Shown piece after piece: positions 6,443-15,117 of a DNA stretch of 64,000 nt (within the stretch, counting starts at the first letter, position 1; the number at the start of each line of letters is the position of its first letter). The notes beneath the pieces are model-generated. The model ran no database searches. It saw nothing but the letters and a program-made list of their open reading frames with translations, and was not told the DNA's origin. The position numbers and the translations under genes are program-made. The stretch comes from PSLL01 sp964389705 (GTDB lineage Bacteria > Desulfobacterota_D > UBA1144 > Nemesobacterales > CSP1-2): assembly GCA_964389705.1 (NCBI GenBank), contig CAYMEO010000001.1, forward strand, positions 1-64,000. Reading direction: 5' to 3'.

Positions 6443-8200
6443 TCACAAGCCGTTACTTTCCTTTAGCTCCCTAAGATACCCATCAATCCTTCTTTCAATC
6501 TCCTGAAGCTCCTCCTCCAATGCACGGATTTCCTTCCACTCTTCCTCAACATTTATCTCTTCGCTTTCTTCCTCAGGAAACACATAAAGCGTAACATTCA
6601 GGTTATAGTCATTCTCTTTTATCTTTTCCAAATCAACAGCCTTAGAAAACCCATCTGAATCTTTGAATTCCCTATAAGCCTCAACTATTTTCTCTATATT
6701 CTCATCTCCCAGTTGGTTGAGTTTCCTTACTTCAGGGTGCTGTTTGAATTCCCTACTTGCGTTTATGAATAGTATTTTCCCTCTTCTTTCCTCCGGCTTG
6801 TTTTTATTGAGGATTATCACGGCCCCAGGCGCTCCTGTGTTATAGAAGAGCTTTTCGGGAAGGAGAATGACGGATTCTATCAAATCGGAATTTACTACCC
6901 CTGTTCTTATTACCTTTTCCTTTCCTCCCCTAAAAAGGCAACCGTTGTCTATTACAACTCCAACCCTTCCCGTCTTGTCATACGCAGAAGCCAGCATGTG
7001 CTCTATCCATGCCCAGTCTGCGGACTGCTTGGGAGGAAACCCGAACTTAAATCTCTCCTTCCAGAACTCCCCTCGCTTCAGGATTTCCTCATCGTATCCG
7101 TCTTGATTCCACGGCGGATTGGCTATCACGATATCGAATCTCTTTATTCTTTCACCTTCTTTAAACTTGGGATAAAGCAATGTGTCTCCAAGTGTAAGCT
7201 GAGCGTTTCTTATATCATGTATGTAGAGATTCATTTTAGATAGGGCAAGTGTCTTATGATTGGCTTCTTGTCCAAAGAGAAAGAGCCTATCCGCTTCGCC
7301 TTTTCCGTGTTCATTCTCAACATGCTGGTATGAGGTTATGAGCATACCTCCAGAGCCACACGCCGGGTCATAAACGCCTTCACCGGGCTTTGGATTGAGT
7401 ATTTCAACAATGAGTTTTATAACCTCTCGCGGGGTGTATACCTCTCCCTCTTTAGCCTTCTGAGGGGCAAAATATCTCAAAATCCATTCGTAGGCATCTC
7501 CAAGGATGTCTGGGGATACATGATTAAGAGGCTTGGCGCTGAAGAGTTCAACAAGCTGCCTTAATATCTCCGCGTTTTCCCTATTTGTGGTGAATTGAAC
7601 AAAGTCCACATTTTCAAATACGTCCTTGAGTTCCGGGTTTCTCTCCGCGAGGGTCTTCATCGCCTTTGAGAAGTTTTCAGGCAACCTTGCGGGCTCTTTT
7701 CTTATTTCTTTCCACAGGAATCCTTCGGGAATGTCGAAGTCATGGTAAATCGAATTCTTGGCTTCTTCTCTTGCCTCTTTGTCACTTAGCCCATCCGAAA
7801 GGGCTTCGTTATAAGCCCCTTCAAACTCCATTTCCCACTTATCGCTTATTCTCTTATAGAAGAGGAGAACGAGTATGAAGCTGTAATCAACCCTTGTCCT
7901 TATGAGATCGGCTGCCCCTTTTAGAAGCGATTCAAGGTCGCTCCTTGTTAATTGATTTTTATCTATTGATAACCTCTCGGATATTATTTTCACTCTGTTT
8001 TCCAGCCGGTATATCCTCTTTCTAGCATCCTCGGAATCAAACTCCACTTTTAACAATTTCTGCTTTCTTAGCTCGGAGAGGAAAACATTTATCTGATCTT
8101 CACTATCCTGCATCTTCTCTTTAAGAACCTTGGCGGCGTCTTCAAAACGGAAATCATTGTCATGGTGCTCATCCCCACAGAATCTTATATCTCTTCTCAA
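6443..8200 (-). CDS. hsdM: Type I restriction-modification methyltransferase (HsdM), 5' frameshift likely
   Basis: N6-adenine methyltransferase subunit of the type I system. The SAM-binding motif DPACGSGGMLI is near residue 277 and the catalytic NPPW near 360; the HsdM_N domain (LESLLKGAADLIRTRVDYSFILVLLFYKRISDKW) precedes them and a coiled coil (EEEWKEIRALEEELQEIERRI) ends the protein. The open frame begins at TTG 8200 with no ribosome binding site. A much better start, ATG at 8216 behind GGGAGG, encodes MIPNWLEKRYKILW and then runs into TGA; removing one G from the GGGG tract (complement at 8173-8176) joins it perfectly to DEHHDNDFRFEDAAKVL. So the natural N-terminus is frameshifted: a mutation, a phase-variable tract, or a sequence error. 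Confidence 0.92.
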   Translation of the reverse strand: MRRDIRFCGDEHHDNDFRFEDAAKVLKEKMQDSEDQINVFLSELRKQKLLKVEFDSEDARKRIYRLENRVKIISERLSIDKNQLTRSDLESLLKGAADLIRTRVDYSFILVLLFYKRISDKWEMEFEGAYNEALSDGLSDKEAREEAKNSIYHDFDIPEGFLWKEIRKEPARLPENFSKAMKTLAERNPELKDVFENVDFVQFTTNRENAEILRQLVELFSAKPLNHVSPDILGDAYEWILRYFAPQKAKEGEVYTPREVIKLIVEILNPKPGEGVYDPACGSGGMLITSYQHVENEHGKGEADRLFLFGQEANHKTLALSKMNLYIHDIRNAQLTLGDTLLYPKFKEGERIKRFDIVIANPPWNQDGYDEEILKRGEFWKERFKFGFPPKQSADWAWIEHMLASAYDKTGRVGVVIDNGCLFRGGKEKVIRTGVVNSDLIESVILLPEKLFYNTGAPGAVIILNKNKPEERRGKILFINASREFKQHPEVRKLNQLGDENIEKIVEAYREFKDSDGFSKAVDLEKIKENDYNLNVTLYVFPEEESEEINVEEEWKEIRALEEELQEIERRIDGYLRELKESNGL

Positions 8201-8258
8201 GCCAGTTGGGTATCATAAGCTTCCTCCCTCGATTATATAAGCTTTTAAACAATTACTT

Positions 8259-8287
8259 ATACTATAAGCAGAAAGGATAATTATCAA
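8259..8287 (-). promoter_or_regulatory. Possible hsdM promoter
   Basis: On the minus strand TTGATA (8282-8287) and TAGTAT (8259-8264) are separated by 17 bases, 43 bp upstream of the ATG at 8216. A TATAAT at 8232-8237 is too close to the start codon to serve as its -10. Confidence 0.35.
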
Positions 8288-8365
8288 GAGAAGGTAGAAA
8301 AATCGCAGTCAAAAGTAGAAGAAAGGATTAGAAATGACATCTAGAGCTGATATTATAATAGGGTC

Positions 8366-8435
8366 TGTCATCCTGAGCGGTAGCGAAGGATCTACCTCTT
8401 CTGGCTTCTTTGTCGCTTCGCTCCTCAGAATGACA
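8366..8435. repeat. Palindromic interspersed repeat, copy 5
   Basis: TGTCATCCTGAGCGGTAGCGAAGGATCT pairs with GTCGCTTCGCTCCTCAGAATGACA. It lies in the 8217-8656 gap between hsdM and gltX, which holds only repeats and possible promoters. Confidence 0.75.
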
Positions 8436-8467
8436 TTTATGGGTGTATTGGAGTTGCTCCCGGTATT

Positions 8468-8600
8468 TGTCACTCTGAGCACATTCATTATTATTCAGTG
8501 TAAACTCCGCGAAGAATCTCGGAGTGCTAGACCCTTCGCGGAGTTTACACTGAATAAGGCACGCCCTGAGTGCAACCGAAGGGTGAATGTGTTTGGAATG
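8468..8600. repeat. Nested palindromic element with 24-bp perfect inverted arms
   Basis: It begins as another repeat copy (TGTCACTCTGAGC) but contains a perfect 24-bp inverted repeat: left arm 8491-8514, right arm 8534-8557, with a 19-base loop (8515-8533) that itself carries GAAGAATCTCGG...GACC. The core of the arms is AGTGTAAACTCCGCGAAG. Outer flanks (GAGCACATTC / GAATGTGTTT) are also complementary in part. It looks like one palindromic element inserted in another. Confidence 0.65.
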
Positions 8601-8656
8601 ATAACACTAAATGCAAAGTTTGACTCATCTTCAACTCTAATTTAACCTAAACCCGC

Positions 8657-10057
8657 ATGAGTGTGAGAACGAGATTTGCTCCAAGCCCAACGGGGGCGCT
8701 CCATATAGGCGGGGCAAGGACTGCGATCTTTAACTGGCTTTTTGCAAGGCACTATGGCGGAAAATTTATTCTCCGAATTGAAGACACAGATCGTGCCCGC
8801 TCTACCGAAGAATCTGTATCTGAGATATTAGATGGCATGACATGGCTCGGACTCAATTGGGATGAGGGTCCGTTCAGGCAGTCCGATAGACTCTCTATTT
8901 ACCAGGAATATGCCGAAAGGCTCCTTCAGTCTGGAAAGGCATACAGATGCTATTGCACGCCAGATGAGCTTGATAGGAGAAGGAAAGAGGCGGAAAAACA
9001 GGGAAGGATCTACAGATACGAGGGCACATGCAGAAGTCTGAAATCCAATCCCCTAGATAAGCCCTTTGCTATCCGTCTTATGACTCCTGAGGTGGGGACC
9101 ATTGAGGTTGATGATTTAATTAGGGGAATTATCCATTTTGATGCCAAAGAGATTGACGATTTTGTTATTCAAAAGACAGATGGGTTTCCGACATATAACT
9201 TTGCCGTAGTAATTGATGATGCCACTATGGATATAACCCACGTCATACGCGGGGACGACCATATTGCAAACACCCCAAAACAGATCCTCATATATGAGGC
9301 GTTATCTCAAGGGATTCCCAAATTCGCTCATGTCTCAATGATTCTTGGCTCTGATAAGGCAAGACTAAGCAAGAGACACGGCGCTACCTCGGTCATTGCA
9401 TATAGGGAGATGGGCTATCTTCCGGAGGCGGTTGTAAACTATCTTGCCCGTCTCGGCTGGTCTTATGGGGATCAAGAGATCTTTTCAAAAGAAGAGTTGA
9501 TTGAGAAATTCACGCTTGAGAATGTGGGGAAATCTGCTGCCGTTTTTAATCCTGAAAAACTCTTATGGCTAAACGGTTGGTATATAAGAAACAAACCGGC
9601 TGAGGAGATTGCGAGGCTTCTGATTCCGTTCCTACAAAAGAAGGGATTTCAGGTTGCTTTCGATGAGAGGCTTATAAAGATCGTAAGTGTACTTCGAGAA
9701 AGGGCAAAGACACTCCTAGAGCTCGCTGACTCTGCGCAATATTTCTTCACCGATGAAATCAAGTATGAAGAGGTGGCTCGAAAGAAGTTTCTTACATCCG
9801 ATGCGCTTCCGATTCTTGAAGAACTCATAAATAGGCTCTCTTCCCTTCATGATTTTACGGCCCCAGAGCTGCAAAGGATATTTGGAGAAATTACGGAGAG
9901 GAGGGGAATAAAGCTCATTCAAATCGCCCAGCCAACAAGGGTTGCTCTTACCGGAGGAACGGTAAGCCCTGGAATCTTCGAGGTAATGGAGATTCTAGGA
10001 AAGGATAGGGTGATAGAGAGATTAAAAAGGGCAGTCTCCTATATTTCAAAAAATTAA
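8657..10057 (+). CDS. gltX: Glutamyl-tRNA synthetase
   Basis: Class I aminoacyl-tRNA synthetase that charges tRNA-Glu (possibly also tRNA-Gln in non-discriminating lineages). At 466 residues it is the usual length. The HIGH motif is HIGG at residues 16-19 within RFAPSPTGALHIGGARTA; the KMSKS equivalent is ARLSKRHG near residue 237. A zinc-binding pattern, CYC...YRYEGTC, lies in the acceptor-stem domain near 98-125. The C-terminal anticodon-binding region ends with the conserved LIQIAQPTRVALTGGTVSPGIFEVMEILGKDRVIERL. It stands alone on the plus strand at the edge of the accessory island. Confidence 0.97.
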   Translation: MSVRTRFAPSPTGALHIGGARTAIFNWLFARHYGGKFILRIEDTDRARSTEESVSEILDGMTWLGLNWDEGPFRQSDRLSIYQEYAERLLQSGKAYRCYCTPDELDRRRKEAEKQGRIYRYEGTCRSLKSNPLDKPFAIRLMTPEVGTIEVDDLIRGIIHFDAKEIDDFVIQKTDGFPTYNFAVVIDDATMDITHVIRGDDHIANTPKQILIYEALSQGIPKFAHVSMILGSDKARLSKRHGATSVIAYREMGYLPEAVVNYLARLGWSYGDQEIFSKEELIEKFTLENVGKSAAVFNPEKLLWLNGWYIRNKPAEEIARLLIPFLQKKGFQVAFDERLIKIVSVLRERAKTLLELADSAQYFFTDEIKYEEVARKKFLTSDALPILEELINRLSSLHDFTAPELQRIFGEITERRGIKLIQIAQPTRVALTGGTVSPGIFEVMEILGKDRVIERLKRAVSYISKN

Positions 10058-10127
10058 GTAGCTCTGCTTTCATCTACTCTCAGGGAATAGTATTAGAAGA
10101 GATGCCCTTACAGTAAGAGCGAAGATC

Positions 10128-10985
10128 TCAATACTTATAGAACCCCCTTCCCGTTTTTCTCCCCAGCCATCCTGCACGAACCATCTGACGTAGAAGCGGT
10201 GCAGCACGGAATTTTGGGTCTTTAAACTCGCGGTATAGGACATCTATTACATCGAGGGTTACATCGAGTCCTATGAGGTCTATGAGTGCAAGGGGTCCGA
10301 TTGGCTGGTTCGTTCCGAGCTTCATTGCTTTGTCAATGTCCTCGGGTGTTCCCACCCCTTCTTCAAGGGCAAATACCGCCTCATTGAGCATGGGCATGAG
10401 AAGACGGTTTACTATAAATCCGGGGACGTCTTTTGTTCTAACCGGGTCCTTTCCAAGGGCCTTGGCGAAGTTATAGGCGAATTCCGCTGTTTCATCCGAT
10501 GTTGCAAGGCTCCTTACTACCTCTACGAGCTTCATAATAGGGGCTGGATTAAAAAAGTGCATCCCTACTACTTTATCGGGTCTTTTTGTATTTACGGCAA
10601 TTTCTATAATTGGAAGCGAAGATGTATTTGTAGCAAGTATGACATCCGGGCGTGTAAATGAATCCAATTTTTTAAAGGTCTCCTTTTTTACATCCATGTT
10701 TTCAAATACGGCCTCTATAACTAAATCAACATCACCTAAATCCTCAAACTTTGTAGTTGTGTGGATTCGGGATAAGATGGAATTTCTGTCTTCCTCTTTT
10801 ATTTCTCCCTTTTTTACGAACCTCCCTAGACTATCCCCTATTGTCTTTATTCCACGACTGAGTGCGGAATCAGAAACATCTAAGAGAACAACATCCTTGC
10901 CATTTGAAGCTATAACCTGAGCGATCCCAGAGCCCATTGTCCCTGCTCCTAGAACACCTACCTTTTTCACATCCTCTACATTCAT
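10128..10985 (-). CDS. 3-hydroxybutyryl-CoA (3-hydroxyacyl-CoA) dehydrogenase
   Basis: A 285-residue stand-alone 3-hydroxyacyl-CoA dehydrogenase, oxidising L-3-hydroxyacyl-CoA with NAD. The Rossmann motif GAGTMGSG is at residues 13-20 and the adenine-ribose-binding acidic residue is in VVLLDVSD (residue 36). The active-site His lies in VVGMHFFNPAPIMKLVEVV with the paired Glu a few residues on, and the C-terminal domain has the typical DVPGFIVNRLLMPMLNEA and GFYKY end. The length matches Hbd-type enzymes rather than FadB fusions. No thiolase or crotonase is adjacent, so pathway use (beta-oxidation or butyrate-type metabolism) is open. RBS AGGAGG precedes ATG 10985. Confidence 0.93.
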   Translation of the reverse strand: MNVEDVKKVGVLGAGTMGSGIAQVIASNGKDVVLLDVSDSALSRGIKTIGDSLGRFVKKGEIKEEDRNSILSRIHTTTKFEDLGDVDLVIEAVFENMDVKKETFKKLDSFTRPDVILATNTSSLPIIEIAVNTKRPDKVVGMHFFNPAPIMKLVEVVRSLATSDETAEFAYNFAKALGKDPVRTKDVPGFIVNRLLMPMLNEAVFALEEGVGTPEDIDKAMKLGTNQPIGPLALIDLIGLDVTLDVIDVLYREFKDPKFRAAPLLRQMVRAGWLGRKTGRGFYKY

Positions 10986-11138
10986 GATGGCCTCCTAATT
11001 AGAAGTTTGGAACAGTATTATACCTAATGATCAGCCTACCCCTTATTATCATCATTATTATCATCATTTGACAATCTATATAACTTGTGCTAGCTATTAA
11101 TGTTTATACCATTTTTAGGAGCCTTCTTTTAGACGACT

Positions 11139-12470
11139 ATGTTTGAGGGAATTTCTGAAAAGCTCAATTCAACTTTAAAGAAAATAAGGGGCTATGGAAA
11201 GCTCAGCGAGGGCAACATCCAAGAGGCACTCCGTGAGGTGCGCCTCAGCCTTCTTGAGGCCGACGTGAATTTCAAGGTAGTAAAGGATTTTATAGATTCC
11301 GTCAGGAAGCGTGCCCTAGGGCAGGAAGTAATTGAGAGCCTTAGTCCTGGACAGCAGTTTATAAAAATCGTCTATGAGGAGCTTGTAAGAACGCTTGGAG
11401 AAAAAAGCTCTGAGCTTGACCTGAGGGCTACCCCTCCGGTGGGCATAATGCTTGCGGGGCTTCAGGGTTCTGGAAAAACCACAACTGCTGCAAAGCTCGC
11501 AAAATACCTCAAGCAGAATAAGAGGAATCCTTATCTTGTTCCTGCAGACGTTTATCGCCCAGCCGCTATAGAACAGCTCCGTGTGCTTGCTCATCAGGTC
11601 GGGGTTGGTGTATACGATACTGAGCCGGGTAAGGACCCGGTTGAGATTTGTAAGGAAGCAATGTCTGCTGCCATCTATGGCGGGTATGATGTTGTAATAA
11701 TGGATACAGCGGGAAGGCTCCATATTGATGAAGAGCTCATGAATGAACTCAGAAGGATAAAGGCCGAGATCAATCCTCATGAGATACTTCTTGTTGTGGA
11801 TGCAATGACGGGTCAGGATGCGGTAAATGTCTCGACCAGCTTTAACGATGCCCTCGATATTGATGGCGTGATACTTACGAAGATGGATGGAGACGCAAGG
11901 GGTGGAGCTGCCCTCTCGATTAAGGCAGTAACGGGAAAGCCTATAAAGTTCTTTGGGGTTGGAGAGAAGCTCGATGCCTTAGAAGTGTTTCACCCTGAGA
12001 GGATTGCCTCTCGAATTCTTGGCATGGGCGATGTGCTTACATTTATTGAAAAGGCCCAAACTGCATTTGAAGAGAAGCAGGCTGAGGAGATGGCAAAGAA
12101 GCTTCTCAAAAAGGAGTTCTCGATTGAAGATTTCAGAGAAGCGATGCTTGCTATGCGTAAGATGGGTTCCCTTGAGAGCATGGTGGAGATGATTCCTGGA
12201 ATGAAGCAGGTTGCTAAGAACCCTAAAGCCCTTGAGGCGGCTGAGAAAGAGATTAAAAAAACGATTGCCATAATTAACTCTATGACAAGGGAAGAGAGAA
12301 AAAATCACACAATACTAAACGGTAGTCGGCGCAGGAGAATCGCAAAGGGAAGCGGCACGAAGGTTGAGGATGTAAACCGTGTGATTAAGAACTATGTTCA
12401 GATGCGGGATATGATGAAAAACATGGGAAAGATAGGGAAACTCGCAAAGAGAATGATGAGATTTATGTAG
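11139..12470 (+). CDS. ffh: Signal recognition particle GTPase (Ffh)
   Basis: Protein component of SRP, binding 4.5S RNA and signal sequences and delivering nascent membrane proteins to FtsY. The 443 residues contain the N domain (1-90), the G domain with P-loop GLQGSGKTTTAAKLA (near 107), DTAGRL (near 189) and TKMDGDARGGAAL (near 247), and the methionine-rich M domain (300-440) with MGSLESMVEMIPGM and the RNA-binding NGSRRRRIAKGSGT motif. It begins a plus-strand string ffh-rpsP-khpA-rimM-trmD-rplS, an order seen in many bacteria. A TTGACA at 11068 precedes it, but no convincing -10 is at standard spacing. Confidence 0.97.
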   Translation: MFEGISEKLNSTLKKIRGYGKLSEGNIQEALREVRLSLLEADVNFKVVKDFIDSVRKRALGQEVIESLSPGQQFIKIVYEELVRTLGEKSSELDLRATPPVGIMLAGLQGSGKTTTAAKLAKYLKQNKRNPYLVPADVYRPAAIEQLRVLAHQVGVGVYDTEPGKDPVEICKEAMSAAIYGGYDVVIMDTAGRLHIDEELMNELRRIKAEINPHEILLVVDAMTGQDAVNVSTSFNDALDIDGVILTKMDGDARGGAALSIKAVTGKPIKFFGVGEKLDALEVFHPERIASRILGMGDVLTFIEKAQTAFEEKQAEEMAKKLLKKEFSIEDFREAMLAMRKMGSLESMVEMIPGMKQVAKNPKALEAAEKEIKKTIAIINSMTREERKNHTILNGSRRRRIAKGSGTKVEDVNRVIKNYVQMRDMMKNMGKIGKLAKRMMRFM

Positions 12471-12504
12471 TAGGACCCTAAGAATTTTAAGGAGGAAAAA
12501 CGTT

Positions 12505-12738
12505 TTGGTCAAGATAAGGCTTACGAGGATGGGGTCAAACAAGCAGCCGTTTTATAGAATCGTAGCTGCCGATTCGCGCGCGCCGCGCGATGGAAGGTTT
12601 TTGGAGATCTTGGGTTATTATGACCCAAGAAAAGACCCCCAGATAATTAATGTAAAAATCGAAAGAATAAAGGAATGGATTGGACGCGGCGCAAAGCCTA
12701 CAGGAAGGGTAGAGAAACTTATCTCAAAACTAATGTAG
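12505..12738 (+). CDS. rpsP: 30S ribosomal protein S16
   Basis: A 77-residue bS16. MVKIRLTRMGSNKQPFYRIVAADSRAPRDGRFLEILGYYDPRKDP is the diagnostic N-terminal half. The start is an unusual TTG at 12505, chosen because GGAGG (12491-12495) lies at proper spacing and the family starts directly with VKIRL. It is 34 bp after ffh in the same string; bS16 helps assemble the 30S body. Confidence 0.96.
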   Translation: MVKIRLTRMGSNKQPFYRIVAADSRAPRDGRFLEILGYYDPRKDPQIINVKIERIKEWIGRGAKPTGRVEKLISKLM

Positions 12739-12802
12739 GATTTCAATTGTGACAAGTCAGATCAGTGAAACTTGAGGGATAAAAACCAGGAGGTAAAGGG
12801 AT

Positions 12803-13042
12803 ATGGAGAAACTAAAGGAGCTTGTAAGCTACATTGCGAAATCGCTTGTGGATAGCCCGGAGAAGGTGGAGGTGCGCGAAGTTGCCGGTGAACAGACATC
12901 GGTGCTTGAACTAAAGGTCTCTCCCGAGGATTTGGGAAAAATCATTGGAAAGCAGGGAAAAACCGCTAAGGCCATAAGAACGATACTGAGCGCCGCCGCC
13001 GCCAAGATGAGAAAGCGGGCGGTACTTGAGATTCTTGAATAG
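12803..13042 (+). CDS. khpA: KH-domain RNA-binding protein KhpA
   Basis: A 79-residue single-KH-domain protein (formerly YlqC/UPF0109). The RNA-binding GxxG loop is in LGKIIGKQGKTAKAIRTIL (GKQG at residues 49-52). It binds RNA broadly, partnering KhpB/Jag in Gram-positive species; in this string between rpsP and rimM it is expected to aid ribosome or sRNA functions. An AGGAGG ribosome binding site precedes the ATG. Confidence 0.93.
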   Translation: MEKLKELVSYIAKSLVDSPEKVEVREVAGEQTSVLELKVSPEDLGKIIGKQGKTAKAIRTILSAAAAKMRKRAVLEILE

Positions 13043-13060
13043 GGAATTTCTCACTGAGAA

Positions 13061-13570
13061 ATGAGCCTTATCCCTTTTGGAAGAATTTCAAAAGTGCATG
13101 GGCTTTCAGGGGATCTGAGAGTCCATCCATTTAGTCGTCAATTAGGGAACCTTTCAAGACTGGAGAGGATTTTTATACAAAAATACGGTGAAGAAAAACC
13201 TCGAGAGTTTAAGATAATTCGAAGGAGACTCGAAAGGGAATCGGCTATAATAGGGCTCGAAGGAATTGAATCAGTAGATGACGCCGAGAAACTTCAAGGG
13301 TGCTCAGTTATGGTTGATACCTCTGATCTTGCACAAACAGAAGAAGATGAGTACTATTGGTTTCAGCTCATAGGGCTTGTAGTCTATACAACCGATGGGG
13401 AATACTTAGGGCATGTAGAGAATTTAATTGATAGAACACCGCAAAGCCTCCTTGTAGTTAAAGAGGGTAAGAAGGAATTCTTAATTCCAATGATTGATGC
13501 TGTGGTAAAAGAGATAAACCTCAAAGATTCGCGAGTAGTTATTTCTCCCTTGGACGGACTTCTTGATTAA
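13061..13570 (+). CDS. rimM: Ribosome maturation factor RimM
   Basis: A 169-residue 30S maturation factor. The N-terminal domain opens with IPFGRISKVHGLSGDLRVHPFS, containing the conserved G-x-HGlxG pattern, and the C-terminal PRC-barrel begins at DEYYWFQLIGLVVYTTDGEYLGHVENLIDR and ends PMIDAVVKEINL. It binds S19 and helps mature the 3' domain of 16S rRNA. It follows khpA by 18 bp and precedes trmD, its usual neighbour. Confidence 0.94.
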   Translation: MSLIPFGRISKVHGLSGDLRVHPFSRQLGNLSRLERIFIQKYGEEKPREFKIIRRRLERESAIIGLEGIESVDDAEKLQGCSVMVDTSDLAQTEEDEYYWFQLIGLVVYTTDGEYLGHVENLIDRTPQSLLVVKEGKKEFLIPMIDAVVKEINLKDSRVVISPLDGLLD

Positions 13571-13668
13571 AGACCGTTAACCACGATTTTACAGAAAAAA
13601 TTTTAAATAAACTCTCTTTAGCTAAAATCTTCAATATCCTCTACGGCTAAGGACGAATTTGGAAAATC

Positions 13669-14961
13669 ATGAGGTATGATATTCTTACCATTTTCCCTAG
13701 GTTTTTTGAATCCCAATTTTCATTTGGGATTCTGAAAAAGGCTCAAGAAAAGGGTCTAATAAAGATAAGCATACATGATATAAGGGATTTTGCTTCAGAT
13801 AAACACAACACGGTAGACGATAAGCCTTATGGTGGTGGAGGCGGTATGGTGTTTAAACCCGGACCGATTGGGGATGCAATAGAATTTGCAAAAGCCGACG
13901 GCACGCGATCACTTGTTATACTTACTACCCCTCAGGGAGAGCGGTTCTCAGATAAGATCGCAAGAGAACTTACCGAATATGAGCAGCTCATAATAATCTG
14001 TGGAAGATATGAGGGAATAGACGAAAGAATTAGAGAGATCTATGTGGATAGAGAGATCTCAATTGGTGATTATGTGCTCTCAGGTGGAGAGTATGCTGCT
14101 TCTGTTATAGTTGATGCCGTCTCGAGGCTTATCCCCGGGGTTCTCGGCAATGAGAAGTCGCCATACGATGACTCATTTAGAGAAGGGCTCCTTGAATATC
14201 CACAGTACACAAGACCAGAGATTTATAAGGGAAAGGCGGTTCCCGAAATTCTACTTTCAGGAAACCATGGGGAGATTGAAAAATGGAGAAGAGAAGAAAG
14301 TATTAAAAGGACCTTTTTCAGAAGGCCCGATTTGCTTGATAGAACCAGGCTCACAGTCGCAGAGTTGAAATTAATAAATCTGCTCAAAAGGGAAAATCCG
14401 CCATCTTTTAGGGTGTATGTTGCATTGATCCATTATCCCGTTTACAATAAAGACCTCCGAATCGTTACTACCGCCTTTACGAATCTGGATGTTCACGATA
14501 TATCGAGGGTGTGTAGAACTTATGGGGTAAAGGGGTTTTTTCTTGTGCACCCCATTGAAGAACAGAGGGCACTTGTAGAGAGGGTGATTCGGCATTGGAC
14601 GGAGGGACCAGGGGTTTTGTATAATCCAACGAGGAACGAAGCCCTTGGCCTTGTTCGGATAAAAACCTCTCTATATGAGGTCTTAGAGGAGATCGAAAAA
14701 ACAGAGGGTTCAATACCCAAGATAGTTGTAACTGACGCAAGGCCTAGAGAGAATTTAACGGGCTACTCAGAACTCAGGGAGAATATTCACTCAGGGAGGG
14801 AGCCTTATCTAATTCTTTTTGGCACAGGCTGGGGGATTGCCAAAGAGGTTATGGAAAAAGCTGATTACGCTCTCAAGCCAATTGAAGGAAATACAAATTA
14901 CAACCATCTCTCTGTAAGAAGTGCCGCGGCGATTATACTCGATAGGCTACTTGCGGTCTAA
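13669..14961 (+). CDS. trmD: tRNA (guanine-N1-)-methyltransferase TrmD fused to a second SPOUT-like domain
   Basis: A 430-residue protein, nearly twice the usual TrmD length. Residues 1-240 are a complete TrmD: YDILTIFPRFF, the DDKPYGGGGGMV loop, LTTPQGERF, ICGRYEGIDERI and the deep-knot sequence IGDYVLSGGEYAASVIVDAVSRL that binds SAM, for m1G37 formation on tRNA. Residues 248-430 (YVALIHYPVYNK...FFLVHP...VVVTDARP-like, LFGTGWGI, NHLSVRSAAAIILDRL) match the SAM-dependent RNA methyltransferase domain Methyltrn_RNA_4 (PF09936), which is often a separate gene next to trmD. No stop or internal RBS separates the two. Between rimM and rplS. Confidence 0.94.
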   Translation: MRYDILTIFPRFFESQFSFGILKKAQEKGLIKISIHDIRDFASDKHNTVDDKPYGGGGGMVFKPGPIGDAIEFAKADGTRSLVILTTPQGERFSDKIARELTEYEQLIIICGRYEGIDERIREIYVDREISIGDYVLSGGEYAASVIVDAVSRLIPGVLGNEKSPYDDSFREGLLEYPQYTRPEIYKGKAVPEILLSGNHGEIEKWRREESIKRTFFRRPDLLDRTRLTVAELKLINLLKRENPPSFRVYVALIHYPVYNKDLRIVTTAFTNLDVHDISRVCRTYGVKGFFLVHPIEEQRALVERVIRHWTEGPGVLYNPTRNEALGLVRIKTSLYEVLEEIEKTEGSIPKIVVTDARPRENLTGYSELRENIHSGREPYLILFGTGWGIAKEVMEKADYALKPIEGNTNYNHLSVRSAAAIILDRLLAV

Positions 14962-15117
14962 ATGATGAAAAAGGAAAATTTTAACCATGGATGGACACCA
15001 ATATATGCAAACAGAAGAAAATGGAACACGGAATACGGCTAAGAAATACTGCTGCATTCTGTATTCCACACTTATTTCATTCGTGTCAATTCGTGGTAGT
15101 AAAGAAGGAGAGGTAAG

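Noticed and set aside
11044..11068. Short ATTATCATC-type repeat upstream of ffh considered as a regulatory or slippage array
   Set aside because: Only two imperfect units in an AT-rich gap; no clear relation to the promoter or to a coding frame.
15060..15105. TTCATTCGTGTCAATTCGTGG-like fragment before rplS considered as a repeat element
   Set aside because: Only one partial copy in the window, so I cannot define an element from the sequence here.
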